From Gnetum montanum (lineage: Eukaryota; Streptophyta; Gnetopsida; Gnetales; Gnetaceae): a DNA stretch of 64,000 nucleotides. This document shows, piece after piece, positions 10,700-22,229 of the stretch (within the stretch, counting starts at the first letter, position 1; every line of letters begins with the position of its first letter). The translations under genes were made by a program, and so were the position numbers. The DNA lies in NCBI GenBank assembly GCA_015680685.1, contig MNCI01005055.1, positions 117,644-181,643 of the forward strand, in the 5' to 3' direction. The notes beneath the pieces were generated by a model. That model saw only the letters and a program-made list of their open reading frames with translations. It was not told the DNA's origin and made no database searches.

Positions 10700-13466
10700 A
10701 TGCCTTCCAAGAGACTTGAAGTGGAAGGACCTTCACAACCAAGGAAGAAAATATCATGGAAGGGAAGTAGAGGATGAACTAGAGAACAAACTCCATCTAT
10801 AGAGTAAGAGGCACAATCCTATAGCATCCATTAGTCCACACCTATAATAGGATAATCTATGTAGGTAGTAGCTAATGCATTGCCTGCTTTTGAGAAAGGC
10901 CAATATCTTACACTCCCAACTAAGTGTTTTTAAGCCATCCATGAGAGGTCCATCATGTCCATAGTCATAGTGCAATTAAACTTTGAACTATTCATGGAGT
11001 TTTCTCCTACTAAAGTTCATGAACAACTACAAGCCTCTCCTTCGTGATCCATCATTTCAAGTAATGGTAAATGGTACTTGAGAGAAGTATACCAATTCTG
11101 GAAGAATAATTAAGATGATTCTATAGTGAAAGTAGAGGGGATCACAGTGTCATACTTAGTTGAAGTAATAGTCAAGGCATTGAATATTCCAAATGTTGAA
11201 GCCAATGTTGCCCAAATATCTACCAAGTTCAACACAAAAGAAAAGAAACTATGGCTACAAAGGACATATGGATCAAGTGAGAAAGAATATAGTCAATTGT
11301 TTACAACTAAGAAGATTTACTTAAAAATTGGGACATACCATCTTTTTCCAACAAAATAAATGGGTATTTCCACCTATGCTTCTAGAGGAAGCATCATCTT
11401 AATCCAAAAATTCCATAACTTATCTACTATTCTTGAAAATATAGATAAGATTTAAGGAGAAAGAAAACAAGAAAACTTATACTATCATTTCCTTATCTCA
11501 TCAAAATATTAGATCAAAAAGCATGAATAATAGAATACACCAATGATGTACTCTACAAAGTTCAATATGCCTCATGTGCTAAAATCTCTATACCAGTGCC
11601 ACCAAAGAAAGATCAAGTGGTGAAGCCAGTAGGCACTAAGGGAGTAGTATGGTCTACACTAGAAGGAAACATCCTAGCTACATGAATGAAATAAGTAGGA
11701 TCTAGTGGGACAAAGCCATCCACTAATAGACCAAGACAAACTAGTTCTCCAACATAACATGATTATAGATCCTTGATGAGCCATTTATAGCATATTACTA
11801 AAATAATAATTTGAGGAATCTTTGAGGTCTCAAGCATTTATAGAGTATGGGAAAATGTTAATAAGCTTATCATATCAATAGAACCTACAAATGTTTAAGT
11901 CTTATTGCAAGTAAGAAAGGACAAGTATTGGACACAACAGATATCTAGGAAAGTTGCATCCTTTCAAGTGATGTTGAAATTAAGAGAATGATCCACATTA
12001 GTGGTAATTCAATATCAGGATGTAGCAAAAGTAGCTAAATCCATACCTGATCATATAAAAGAAGAGTTTAATGTTTCCATTGTACCACCGGTTGATATTA
12101 TTGAACTAAGAGATGTAGAAACTATAGCTAGAACATCCATGGCTCTAGCAGAACATAAAGACATATTGAATTGATTTTCATAGATAGGACAAGTGATGCA
12201 AACTATTTTCAAGATCCCTAGTGATATTATTGTGATTCAGTTAGAACTAATCTCAATAAAGGGTAAATTATCCATGAGTGAAACTAGAATGCAACATGAT
12301 GAAAATGAAGTGTAGATGTTAGATGAGAAATTATCTGCACTAAGAGTAGAAAGCCAAGACCCTACAAAATACATTGCACTTGACTAGCTAGATCAATTTA
12401 GGATGAATAGATTGACTAATTTATGGTCAAGTATGCCCAAATGGAAATGGAAATAAAGAAGGTAGTATGGAATGCTATAGTGGCAAATGCCCAAACATAT
12501 GCCCATGTTCAAACCCTAACTACACTAGAAGAAGAAAATAAGAGAATTAATGTAGAAAATGTAAGGCTAATAGACATAGAGAAACATAACAATGTGCTAG
12601 AAGAGAGCATCCATTAACTAAGAGAGAAATTTTAGTGAGCCAACCTTTATATCAAAAAGTTGGCTAGAGAAAATAGAATCCTATCCATAAAATAAGTTCA
12701 TGTTGCATGCTAGAAATCAACCATTAAGATTATTACATGAAAAAATAAGGCCAAGGAGCATAAATGGCTAAAGGAGAATTTTAGAAATCAAGTGGGTATG
12801 TACAAGAAAATCAATGAGAAGGAAATATAGATGGCTAAAGCCAAAATCAATTCCTTCACAATACAAATATCTTATTGGCAATCCATCTTCCATAGTCTTG
12901 CCCACATACAGCAAGCTGAAATCAAGAACAAAAACCTATAAATTGAAGATTAGACAAAGTACATGGGGTGAACAAATTTTTTATATGCTAACTTAGCCAT
13001 GTTAACAACAAGCAGGCCCAAAATAGAGCTAGAGAAGCAAGTGATCACAATTTATGCAATGTATGAGAAGAAGTTTGTAGACAAAAAGAATGCACAATAG
13101 AAGCTTTACATAGAAAACTCTAAGATACAAGTATTCAAAGATAGCTACTAGGATCAAAAGGAAGTAGCAACAAACCTAGCTCAAAGAATGATTAATTTCC
13201 AAGAACTAAGGAAAATAGTCAAGGCTTTTGAAAAAGAAAGGAGATAGTTTATGGCATGATATATGAAATACAACAAAATGTTCCCACAATTGTTGTGTCC
13301 TTGAGAAGTATTAACTCCATCAAATATCACTTAATTTGCCTAGATGATACATGATCTAAGATTAGAAGAAGAAAAGGTCCAAGAACTACTCAAAAAGTAT
13401 CAGTTTTAGAAGCCTAATGATAAAGGAAAGAAGTTGGTGTAAGAGCCATCACCTCTTGGAATATAA
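10700..13466 (+). pseudogene. Extra ORF in env-like position (element B copy), coiled-coil protein
   Basis: The start MPSKRLEVEGPSQPRKKI at 10700 aligns with the start of the intact-length copy in element C (18228, minus). So do AIHERS, VIVQLNFELFMEF, the segment ending YLKIGTYHLFPTK (near 11355) and the tail EPSPLGI before TAA at 13466. The first third resembles the family called 'putative plant transposon protein' that is found in extra ORFs of plant Ty3/gypsy elements (family recalled from memory). The remainder is charged, heptad-like and probably coiled coil (for example 12423-12617). The frame is interrupted by stops and by at least one frameshift between 11360 and 12420. The sequence ATTATTAATGATTGTAG lies directly before the ATG, a branch-point plus acceptor arrangement that suggests expression from a spliced mRNA. 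Confidence 0.65.
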
Positions 13467-13681
13467 AAACTATATCGAGCTTTGATGTTTTGTTTTATTT
13501 TATTTTATTTTTTATATATTTTTATCATATGTGTCAATCATGTGCTACATGGTAATTTTTTAAACATCATTAAAACCACAATGCCGCATTCATAGTAAAG
13601 TCATTTATGTATATAGGTCATAATCACAAATTCTATACATAACCCTCAAATTTGTAAAGAACTCTATACTCATTTTGTTTT

Positions 13682-13717
13682 AACTCAAGGATGAGTTGTT
13701 AGTTAGTCATGGGGATA
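13682..13717 (+). promoter_or_regulatory. Pre-PPT hairpin and polypurine tract of element B
   Basis: AACTCAAGGATGAGTT (13682-13697) is a 6-bp stem with a 4-nt loop. It is followed by CATGGGGATA (13708-13717) directly before the LTR start TGATAAAA. This is the family's normal start site for plus-strand DNA synthesis. Confidence 0.75.
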
Positions 13718-14449
13718 TGATAAAACCTTTCTATGTAAGCCTATGATATCATAATTATGATATTGTAGCTTTACATACATCATTATAAATGCAATGTAGT
13801 AGGCCATGATTATGTTTATAAATACCAACCACTAGCACATCAAAAAAAAATTTGCCAAAATTTTAAAAAATTCTTATGGTTTTTTTTTCATGTATTATAC
13901 TTATAGTGAATGTTTGTAGTGTGGTAGATTATAGTTATATAGAATCTTTATTTGAGTGAATTTTTTTCCTGGGCATAATTCATGAACAAAAATAAAGATC
14001 AAGATTTTCTCTCATCATTGTAGCTATTCACTTAACATAATTTTACTTTTCATCATGTTTACTGTTATTTAGTCATTTAATTTTACAAATTCCTTTACCT
14101 TTTCAATATCTCTTAATAAGGTGGAATAAGTATGACTAGTTTTAAGCATAAAGTGTAACTTTTTAGTAATCCAATAATGACTTCACTTGATTCGCTCAGT
14201 AGTGAAGTTACTTGGTAATCCTAGTAATAGTTGCATTAGCCTAGGACATGTATGGAAAATGATGAATGGATACTTATTTTCAATAAGATAGAATAGTTTT
14301 AAATTTTTATTGCACTTAGACTTAGAAATTATAATCATTTTAACCATGTTATTACTTAGGATATTTCTAGTCAAACAACATCAATATATCATATACCTCA
14401 CTAAGAGTTAAACCATAAAATTTGCACCTTGCTAACTCTAAGTGAAAGG
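13718..14449 (+). mobile_element. 3' LTR of element B, first part
   Basis: It begins TGATAAAACC just after the PPT. The U3 is only about 95 bp and carries the palindrome CTATGATATCATAATTATGATATTG, followed by TTTATAAATA (about 13815) as a TATA box. It is broken at 14454 by element C, and the remaining roughly 120 bp are at 23067-23185. Confidence 0.7.
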
Positions 14450-14454
14450 ACAAT

Positions 14455-15272
14455 TGATATGTGGTGAGATATCCCTACACTCAACCATATGAATACGAGC
14501 ATTACACACGTGATCCAATCGAACTCTACAGATGAACTAGTTGTGGCATCTAGACAGTTAGCCTTAGGTCATAGTTCGTTGTCTTCCCACCTGGACTAGT
14601 ATTAGCTTTGTCACGTATGGTTTAGTCTAGAGTGAGGTGTATGATGTGTTTCAATGATAATGATAATCCTGAGGACAATGGAAAGTAATATTGACAAAGC
14701 TAAGAGAGAGAGGGTGAGAGAGAATCTAGCTAGCCTAAGTATGATGAGCATCCATTCCTTGATTATCCGTACACATCTTAGACTTGATGCATGACTACCA
14801 CTAGGATTACCAAGCGCAGATCCTAGCTAAGCTACTAGGTTACCAAGTAGTCACACTTAAATGCTCGTAATCATGTCGTACTCATTCCACATTTAACAGG
14901 AGTTTAAGGGTGGGAGGAGATTAACTAGGAAAGCAGTAAATAACAATTAATTAAATGATTAAGCTAAGTGAATGCTACAATGATGAAGTAATCTCGATCT
15001 TTATTGCTGGTCACGTACGTGTCCAAGTGCGTCACACTCGAATAAAGGATGTTGTACAATTACATTCACCACACTACGGGCATACACTGAGAGGAAAAGG
15101 GTTGAGAGAAAAACTAAAACTAAAACTTAACTCTAAAACTTACTCAAAACTAATCACTCCCTAACTCCACTATCTACCTCTTATTTATAGACGAGGAGAC
15201 AGGCTACGATATCCCATACACGATATTGTGGTGAGGCTGTGATATCGTGGTGCACTAAATGGCAACTCATCA
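14455..15272 (-). mobile_element. 3' LTR of element C
   Basis: This 818-bp copy is closely related to the right LTR (22230-23061) along its length and ends ...ACTCATCA on the plus strand. The U3 is at the right end with GATATC palindromes (15200-15255). The reverse-strand TATA box lies in CTCTTATTTATAGACG (about 15177-15192). Confidence 0.9.
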
Positions 15273-15308
15273 TATTCCCATGACTGAATGAAAACTCATC
15301 CTCGAGTT
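15273..15308 (-). promoter_or_regulatory. Polypurine tract and pre-PPT hairpin of element C
   Basis: On the minus strand, AACTCGAGGATGAGTT (15308-15293; stem AACTC/GAGTT) is followed by CAGTCATGGGAATA directly before the LTR. The layout is the same as in B, E and F. Confidence 0.75.
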
Positions 15309-15438
15309 ATAGTGATTACACAGTGGATAGGTATGCGATTATTGGATGGTGAAAATTGATTTATGTAGTAGTGTGGAATGAAGAAAAAAATTGAGACACA
15401 ACACAAAGAATGTGCTACAACTATAAAATTTGTAGAAC

Positions 15439-18228
15439 TCATGTAGTTCCTGGTGGTGATGGCTCCTCCATAGGTGCCTTCCCCTTGTCTTGTGATCCAG
15501 GTCTTGAGGCTTGATGCCATTGAAGGATGGCCTAGAGTTTCTCCTCTTTGATTTGGGGATCCTGTGCCATCCATGCTAATGTTTTGATGTTTGATGGAGT
15601 CAGCACCTTCCATGGGCAAGGTAATTGCAGAAAAATTTGATTGGCCTTGACATACCAAGCCACAAACACTCATCGTTCCTCTTCATAGGATCTAGCTTTA
15701 TCTTTGTACTCTTGAAAATCCACAAGCCATCAAACCAAATCTATTATGATACCTTTTTATCCTTAGTAGCTTTCCTTCACCACCTCAAGTTCAGAATTTG
15801 CAATCTCCAATTTTTGCAATAACTTCTTACGTTCCGCAAATTCTGCTTCATATTTGACATAGGTGATGGCTACCTGTTTCTTGAGCTCTATTCTTAGGTT
15901 CCCTACTATTAACATGTCAAGGTTGGCATATCGTAGGTTTGCCAACTCCATGTATTCCGTCAGATCCTAAATCTGCAAGTCATAGTTCTTAACTTCCGCT
16001 TGGTGGACAAGGGCATATGTGTCCAATATGGCATGCCAATAAGTGTGTTGAGCATTGATAACATTGATGTGGGACTTGGCCATATGGATCTGCTTCTCAA
16101 GGATCTATTTGTACATTCCCACCTGGTCTCAAAAGTGCTCCTTTAGCTTTTCATGTCGTTTAGCCTCATTTTTCCACGTGCTTATTTCAATGGCTATCTT
16201 TTGACAAACTACACGTACCTCCTCCATTGAGAGGGTTCTATTCTCCCTAGCTAAACAACTTATGTCTTGGTTGACTTGAATGAATTATTCTTACAACTAA
16301 TGTCAATGTTCTTCAAGAACATTCTTTTGCTTTTCCACAATGGTCAACCCAAGGTTGTCGACAACAAGTTGTTTATTTTCCTCCTGTAAGGCGTTGAGTG
16401 CTTTGAGATGCACATGAGTTTGTGCTTGTGCTATGGAGGCATCCCAAACAGCCTTCTCTTTTTCTTCAGCTACCTTTTTATTCTTCATTAGTAGCTTGGT
16501 TAGTTGCTTAGTTCTAAAATTATCTAGTTGATCTAAGGGAACAAATTGCAAAGGGTCCCATTGTGTTGCTTGTAGGGTCACGAGCTATTCTTGCAATCTC
16601 TGCATCTTCGCATCAGCATGCTCGGCCCTCACTTTTGTTAAAACTAGCTTCCCCTTCATGGAAATGAGGTTTGACTAAATTGTCGTAACATCCTGAGGGA
16701 TGTCAAATAGAGACGTCATTACTTATCCTATTTGTAGCAACCGATCAAGTGCATCCTCATATTCCGCAAGAGTCATTGAGGTTCTGGTCAAAGTTTGAGC
16801 ATCTCGTGCTCTTATGAGATCTTCTAGTGGCACAACAAGTACATTGAATAATTCTTTGATGTGATCTACGATCACTTCTGTAGCTCTTGCGGCATCCTGG
16901 CATTGCATGACCACCACAGTGGCCCCTTCATCAGTTTCTAATTGCACTTGAAACGATGTCGCATTTCCTAAGATCTATTGTGACCAAGTACTTTTCCCTC
17001 CTCTTGTATGAATAGAAACCTTAGCCCTTGTATAATGAAAAGAAACTATGGGTTGTATGGCATCATCAATGATGCAAAAGAGATTTTTTTCATCACGACT
17101 GCCCCAACTGACCATCTCAGCGATGGCCCTGAGATGGCTCATTGAAGATCTGTAGTCTTGCAATGGCAGTGATTGATCCTAGCCCATGCTAGACCCTACT
17201 TCCTATTGTTGGTTAGCTCCTATACTTGGAGGTTGGCTAGGTCCTGCAAGTTGAGTTACAGTTGGTCTAGCCATCTATTCTTCTTCTTCTTCTAGCTCCA
17301 GCTTCTCACTAGTGATTTTCCTTGCACTTGGTGGCTTTAACAATTTAGCATATGAAGCATTTTTGGCTTTTTAGAGGACATCATTGGTGTATCCTCTGAT
17401 ACCAGCATGTCGGCACAACTTCTTGATAAGACAAGAAAAAGGCAAGGTAAGCTTCCCTATCTTCTGTTCCTTGAACCGCATTAGGATCTCCGTTAAGTAT
17501 AGATGGGGTAGGTTAGCATTAACCTTTTCCATCAGCACTACACATCCTCTTGCCACATATGTTGAAATTATTTCTAAGCCCTTCATGGGGAAGAGGTGAT
17601 ATGTTCAAATTTTGAAGTAGATCCTCTCTTCCATCATCAACTCTCCAAATTTCTTATCCCTACCATATGCCCTTTCCAACCAATCCCATTGCACATCGAG
17701 GTCTGAACGAGTGGATAACTAAGAAACCCTGGGCCCTGTATTTGGAAGGTTTAATACATCTAAAATGGCTTGTGCAGAGAAATCGACTGTCACACCACAA
17801 ATATTGATAGTGGTGCATTGTTCCCTATTGTGCTAGAATTGGTATGTCTCCCCTAAGTACCAGGCACCACTTTCAGAGAGAATAGGCCATAAGGAAGATC
17901 CTTTGAGGTGATCCCTAACAGCCTCAGGAGTGAACTCTACAAAAGATTCAAAGTTTAACTCCACAATCACCGTAGTGAATGTGGACCTTTCATGGATAGC
18001 CTGAACATAACCTTAGGGCAATGTCAGATGATGTCCCTGTTCAGGCACCGCAGCAGCTCCTCCTTCTACCTACCTAGACTATATAGTAGGAGGGTCCTCT
18101 TGATGAATACTAAATGATCGTTCCTTCTATTCTACATGTTGTCTGGAAGGGACTTGTTCTTCACCTATCCTAGGTCATTTGCTTCCAGCTTGAGTAAGAC
18201 CTTTCTATTGTTCACGTTTCGGGGCCAT
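15439..18228 (-). pseudogene. Extra ORF in env-like position (element C copy), 930-codon frame, PF20167-like plus coiled coil
   Basis: One frame runs from ATG at 18228 (MAPKREQ...) to TGA at 15439 (...EPSPPGTT), 2790 nt with no net frameshift but at least 17 in-frame stops. The N-terminus is basic (SKRPRIGEEQ, possible nuclear signal). The next roughly 250 codons (about 18000-17370) contain VIVELNFESFVEFTP, CGVTVDFSAQAILDVLNLP, TYHLFPM and GKLTLPFSCLIKKLCRHAGI. This pattern is like the 'putative plant transposon protein' family (PF20167 from memory). A Glu-rich hinge follows, then Ala/Lys/Glu heptad-rich helices (17160-15763), likely coiled coil. No convincing membrane anchor is visible, so calling it an envelope would be an over-reading. 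A TACTAAT-like branch point and TGATTGTAG lie directly before the ATG. Confidence 0.7.
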
Positions 18229-20126
18229 CTACAATCACACAGGACCAAGCATTAGTAAGGTTCTTTTTGAAGTCAAGTTATACCTTACTACTTATCTTAA
18301 TTAATCAATTTTTTCTATCTCTTTGTGATATTGCCCAAAATATTTTAATAATGAGTTTGTTTTACTTAGGTGGTTTTCCATTTTACTTTCTTGGTGTACC
18401 TAAAGGGATTAAATGATTTTTTTGGCATAGTTATTCTAAATGTTATAGCTAATTACCCTAGATAATATCCTTTGGGTGATGATAAATTCCAAAAAATTTA
18501 GGTGCTATTCGGCAGGTGTCCCTCCCCCACGACTAAGCTGAACACTCCAGGTGCAAGTAGGTTCAGACAGAATTAAAATTGGAGTACCAAAAAGCGAGAT
18601 ATGGATATGAAAGCAAGTGTCACACAATCACAAGTCGTAGAGAAAAATTTTGAAAACTCCCCCTACATGAAGTGTGAAAATGAGGTTAAGTGTTATGGGG
18701 GGGGGGGGGGGGGGGNTGTTTATAGGTTTATAGGACACGATATCACAACCCTAGTGACATTGGCCACAACAATAAAATACCAAATTTTTGAAGATTTTCT
18801 TGAAATCAATGGTGTAACTTAGGACATTGGGTTATTATGGAGTGGTTCTAAGGTAATTAGATGGTTAAGGCACAAATAATGATCTATGGTTTTTATCAAT
18901 AAGGACCTTGTGTGGTAGAGAAAAAGGCTATGTGATGGCACATAGGAACATTGATTCGAAGGGATAATAATAATAGGGAAATAATGTTATGAAAAATAGG
19001 CTCAAGGTAAGAAATGATGTGTGTGAGCGGTGTCATAAGTAAAAATTACAAAATATTACACAAGTGGATCCTCCCCAAAGCAGGTTTCAACCTATAATGC
19101 CCTTGTGTAACCATACTTAAAGTGTCTGTGGGCACTCGAAGGGTTAACTATAATCCACACTAATTTCACAAAAGACACACATGTAAATATCACCAGAATG
19201 AGGTAAGAATTCTACATTACACATGACATGAGCTACAATTACACAAACAGTGAGATGAGATGAACTATAGAAATGAGTTGTAGAGATGGGGACATGAGGT
19301 AACTAACCCAGGGCACAATGAATCCTGCGTGTAAAGCATGATTAATGTGTCATTAACCCATCATTACAAGATCAAGACCAAGTCCATTCTTCTAATCAAT
19401 GACACCGCATTATTTCATCCCATGATGAGCAACTATGAGAGTATCATAACAAAAAGGCATACAATCACTTGGCGTTTTATTCAAGGGAGGAGTGATTTTT
19501 GTTTTGTGGCACTTTTCTTTTCATTTTCTGTTCTCTTTTTCTTTTTTCTTTTTCTCTTTACTGAATCCAGAGAAGCTTCCAACCTTCAGGCATGGGTGCA
19601 TGTATTTCCAGTGGTACCCCCTAGAATAGCATTGGAATTTTGAGTGCCCTTTTGATTACTTTTACTCCCATTTTTCGTTAGATCTACAAGGATCTTAGTA
19701 CAACAATGTTGCATGATAACTCCCACAGATTTCACCAAAGAGAATCCACAAGTCCCCTTGATGTCACACCCTAACCATTCCCTCTTGATCCATCCTTCTT
19801 CATTCAAGGAACAATGAACACAAAATTAATTTTAAGTTTTAAAAATGTCAATAATATCACAGTACCCTCGAACAGAACCTCTTATTTTTAGAATGGATGA
19901 GTGGATGTAATGGGCTTACTATCCACATAATTGATCACTCGAGACTTGATAACATAGAACACACCTCAACCAATGATCCACATGAGTGTTTTATTTGTAG
20001 ATGAGATTACTTACAAAAGCATAAAAAGATAAAAAGATAGAATGATAAAATAAGAAATTGAAAACTGAAAAACAAAAAATTGTAAAATCAAAGAAAATAA
20101 AAAGTGGTTATTAATCATGCTTGTTA
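18229..20126 (-). other. Noncoding interior of element C
   Basis: No gene is supported. The region between gag and the extra ORF contains the hairpin module (19056-19110) and an internal PPT-like tract (18513-18535, minus-strand TTAGTCGTGGGGGAGGG). It also has a 19-G run ending in an undetermined base at 18716, which marks an unreliable assembly spot. Stretches near 19590-19800 resemble the untranslated 3' parts of elements E and F. Confidence 0.7.
19056..19110 (-). other. Conserved noncoding hairpin module (element C copy)
   Basis: The arms TTACACAAG (19056-19064) and CTTGTGTAA (19102-19110) are complementary over 9 bp. On the minus strand they enclose CCTGCTTTGGGGAGGATCCA. Arm sequences differ from element B, yet pairing is kept, which is covariation-like. 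Confidence 0.8.
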
Positions 20127-22088
20127 CTAGAATGGAGGATATCCCCCATAACTAAACGGTTGAGCAGAGAAAGGATTAATAAATGGAAGATGAGGATCCT
20201 TGCATGTTGAAAATATTCGGACTTGGTCATACTTACCCCATTGGGGTTCACACACTTGATTATAGTAAGCATAGTGGGGCACTTTATGAGATGTGATTCT
20301 TGGGTAAAGAGTTGACCCACTATGATGTTGTTGACTATAAGATCGTATGCAAGGATTGAGATGTTGCCTTCCACATCTATGTTCATTGGGTCGTATGATT
20401 GTTGGAGTTTTATTTGGTGGTCCTAATGAAGTAACATGAGGTGTTTGGTTCGAAGATAAGGATGCACCACAGTGTGGGACTTGTGCAGAGTTGGAGGATG
20501 CAGTGGCCTTGGAATTGTGTTGTCCCTTCCTAGGATCATTTCTAAAGAAGGGATGCTTTCGATGTTGAGGAGGCTTCTCACTGCTATTGGAGATAGTAGC
20601 ACAAGTAACATTCCAAGGTTGTTGCTATGGTGCGGGTCCCTTAGGAACAATTGGTGGTGATGTAGAAAGAGGGAAAGGATGAGAATGTTGAAAGTTAGAA
20701 GAAGGGTAAGGTGCACAAGGCGGTGGTTGTGTTGCGAACATGGACTGGTAGTATTGAGGAGAATGGTAATGTGGTGAGATAGAGTAGGTTGGCCCAATTG
20801 AAGAAATAGGGTATTGAACTAGATAAGCATTTGGATTCAGCTGGTAAGAAGGGTGTCTCTAGTTTACGAGTGGCTTCCCCCACGACTGGGATTGTTGGCA
20901 CTGTGATCAAACATAGTATCTCTGTATGAACTCTTGGTGTAATGTGTTTTTCCAATGCTCATATAAATGTAACAAGATTGGGAATTGGCCCTTGGGGTGA
21001 TGGTATAGGCATATGTTGCATTCATACATATGATTGGTAGTTAAGCTCTTATTTTCCTTATCCCTTTTTTCTGATTATCTACTGATACTTTGTCCTACTT
21101 CTTGGGTTGTCAAAACTCTATCTCCAATGAGATCGATAAATTCTCCACACTTTTTATATATCCATTCCAACATCTTATTAATCTTTCCCTTGACTTCTTT
21201 TAATGATTATTTTACTAGCAAAGATGGTTCTTTCACCTTGAGATTGGTTAATTTCTCCTTTTTATGATCATGGACCTTTGTTAAGTTGAGATTTTGGTCC
21301 TGTTGATGTTTTTCAACACTCTCCCATCTAGCCATTTCTCCTTCTTCTTTTGATACCCACTTAATAAGCTCTTGGACTTGATGGGTTTGTAGTTCATATA
21401 GTTGTCCTTGGGCATACATCCTTAGGGTCTTTCTTGTTTCATCACAAAGCCCATCAATGATATGGTACATTAGCCTTTATTTGTTTAATAGTGCATAATA
21501 TCTTTCTAAGGCCATGTCCAAGGGTTCATTTTGTGCTTGTTTCCACTCTTGGATTTTTTTCCTCAAGGCTGAAACTCTTGCATAGGTTTGATATCTTTCG
21601 TTAAAGAGTTCTACCATTGTTGGCCAACATCGTATTGAATTTGGTTTTAACTATCTATACCATACTTTTGCTTGGCCAACGAGTGTCATAGCGAAGAGCT
21701 TGGATTTTTGCCACTCATTGTCAATGTTGTTCCACGTACAGGCATCATAGAAGGCTTGTAAATGTTGTTATGGATCTAAGTCATAGCCTCCTAAAAAATT
21801 GGGAAAGTTGTTTAAATTGAGCCTGGGTAGACGGCTCTCTTTATGATGCCTATAAGAGATTCGAACAAACTCTGGTATTCGCGTTAAGCTCATAGTGGCC
21901 AGTAGGGGTTCATCGTCATCAAGTGAGTTATGCTTTCATGTGTTGGGATGATGTTACTTTTGTTTATGTTTATAAGAAATTCCTACCTTGGGTTGTGCAC
22001 TCCAATCTTCATTGTCATATAGTTCGTTGGTTCTCCAAGGAACTTCCTCACTAGGTGTGGCATTATTATTGTATTATAGGAGAGGCAT
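20127..22088 (-). pseudogene. gag of element C (Athila-like)
   Basis: The frame opens at 22088 and reaches TAG at 20127 (654 codons) without net frameshift but with internal stops. It shares with element E the block IDNEWQK.KLF..TL...A..WYR (near 21.7 kb), ELFN.RYQTY.RVS and the segment DGLCDETRKTLRMYAQGQL (about 21.42 kb). A basic/acidic linker and a Pro/Gln/Tyr-rich tail follow (20.4-20.9 kb). The Arg/His/Ser-rich N-terminal part of E is largely missing here. Gag forms the particle that packages element RNA. No protease follows it. Confidence 0.75.
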
Positions 22089-22210
22089 GGTTGTAAAGTT
22101 GTGTGTGAATTTATGTGTGACCTTTTATAATTATTTCTTTCTAAAAGATATATCATTAATTCTTGTACAATGACCTTGTATGATATAACTAATCTAGATA
22201 ACTAGCACCG

Positions 22211-22228
22211 TCCTCGACAATAGCACCA
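22211..22228 (-). promoter_or_regulatory. Primer-binding site of element C (tRNA-Asp type, degenerate)
   Basis: The minus strand reads TGGTGCTATTGTCGAGGA one base after the 5' LTR. The classical plant Athila/Tat tRNA-Asp site is TGGCGCCGTTGCCGGGGA. The differences are mostly C-to-T or G-to-A, as expected from decay of methylated cytosines. Confidence 0.75.
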
Positions 22229-22229
22229 A

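Noticed and set aside
15439-18228. Stop-codon reassignment or programmed readthrough to explain in-frame TAGs
   Set aside because: The stops differ between copies B and C and the host kinase gene uses the standard code; mutation decay is simpler.
20423-20955. Two minus-strand ORFs in the Pro-rich tail of element C gag
   Set aside because: They lie in other frames than the 22088-20127 gag frame, which itself reads the expected Pro/Gln/Tyr-rich tail.
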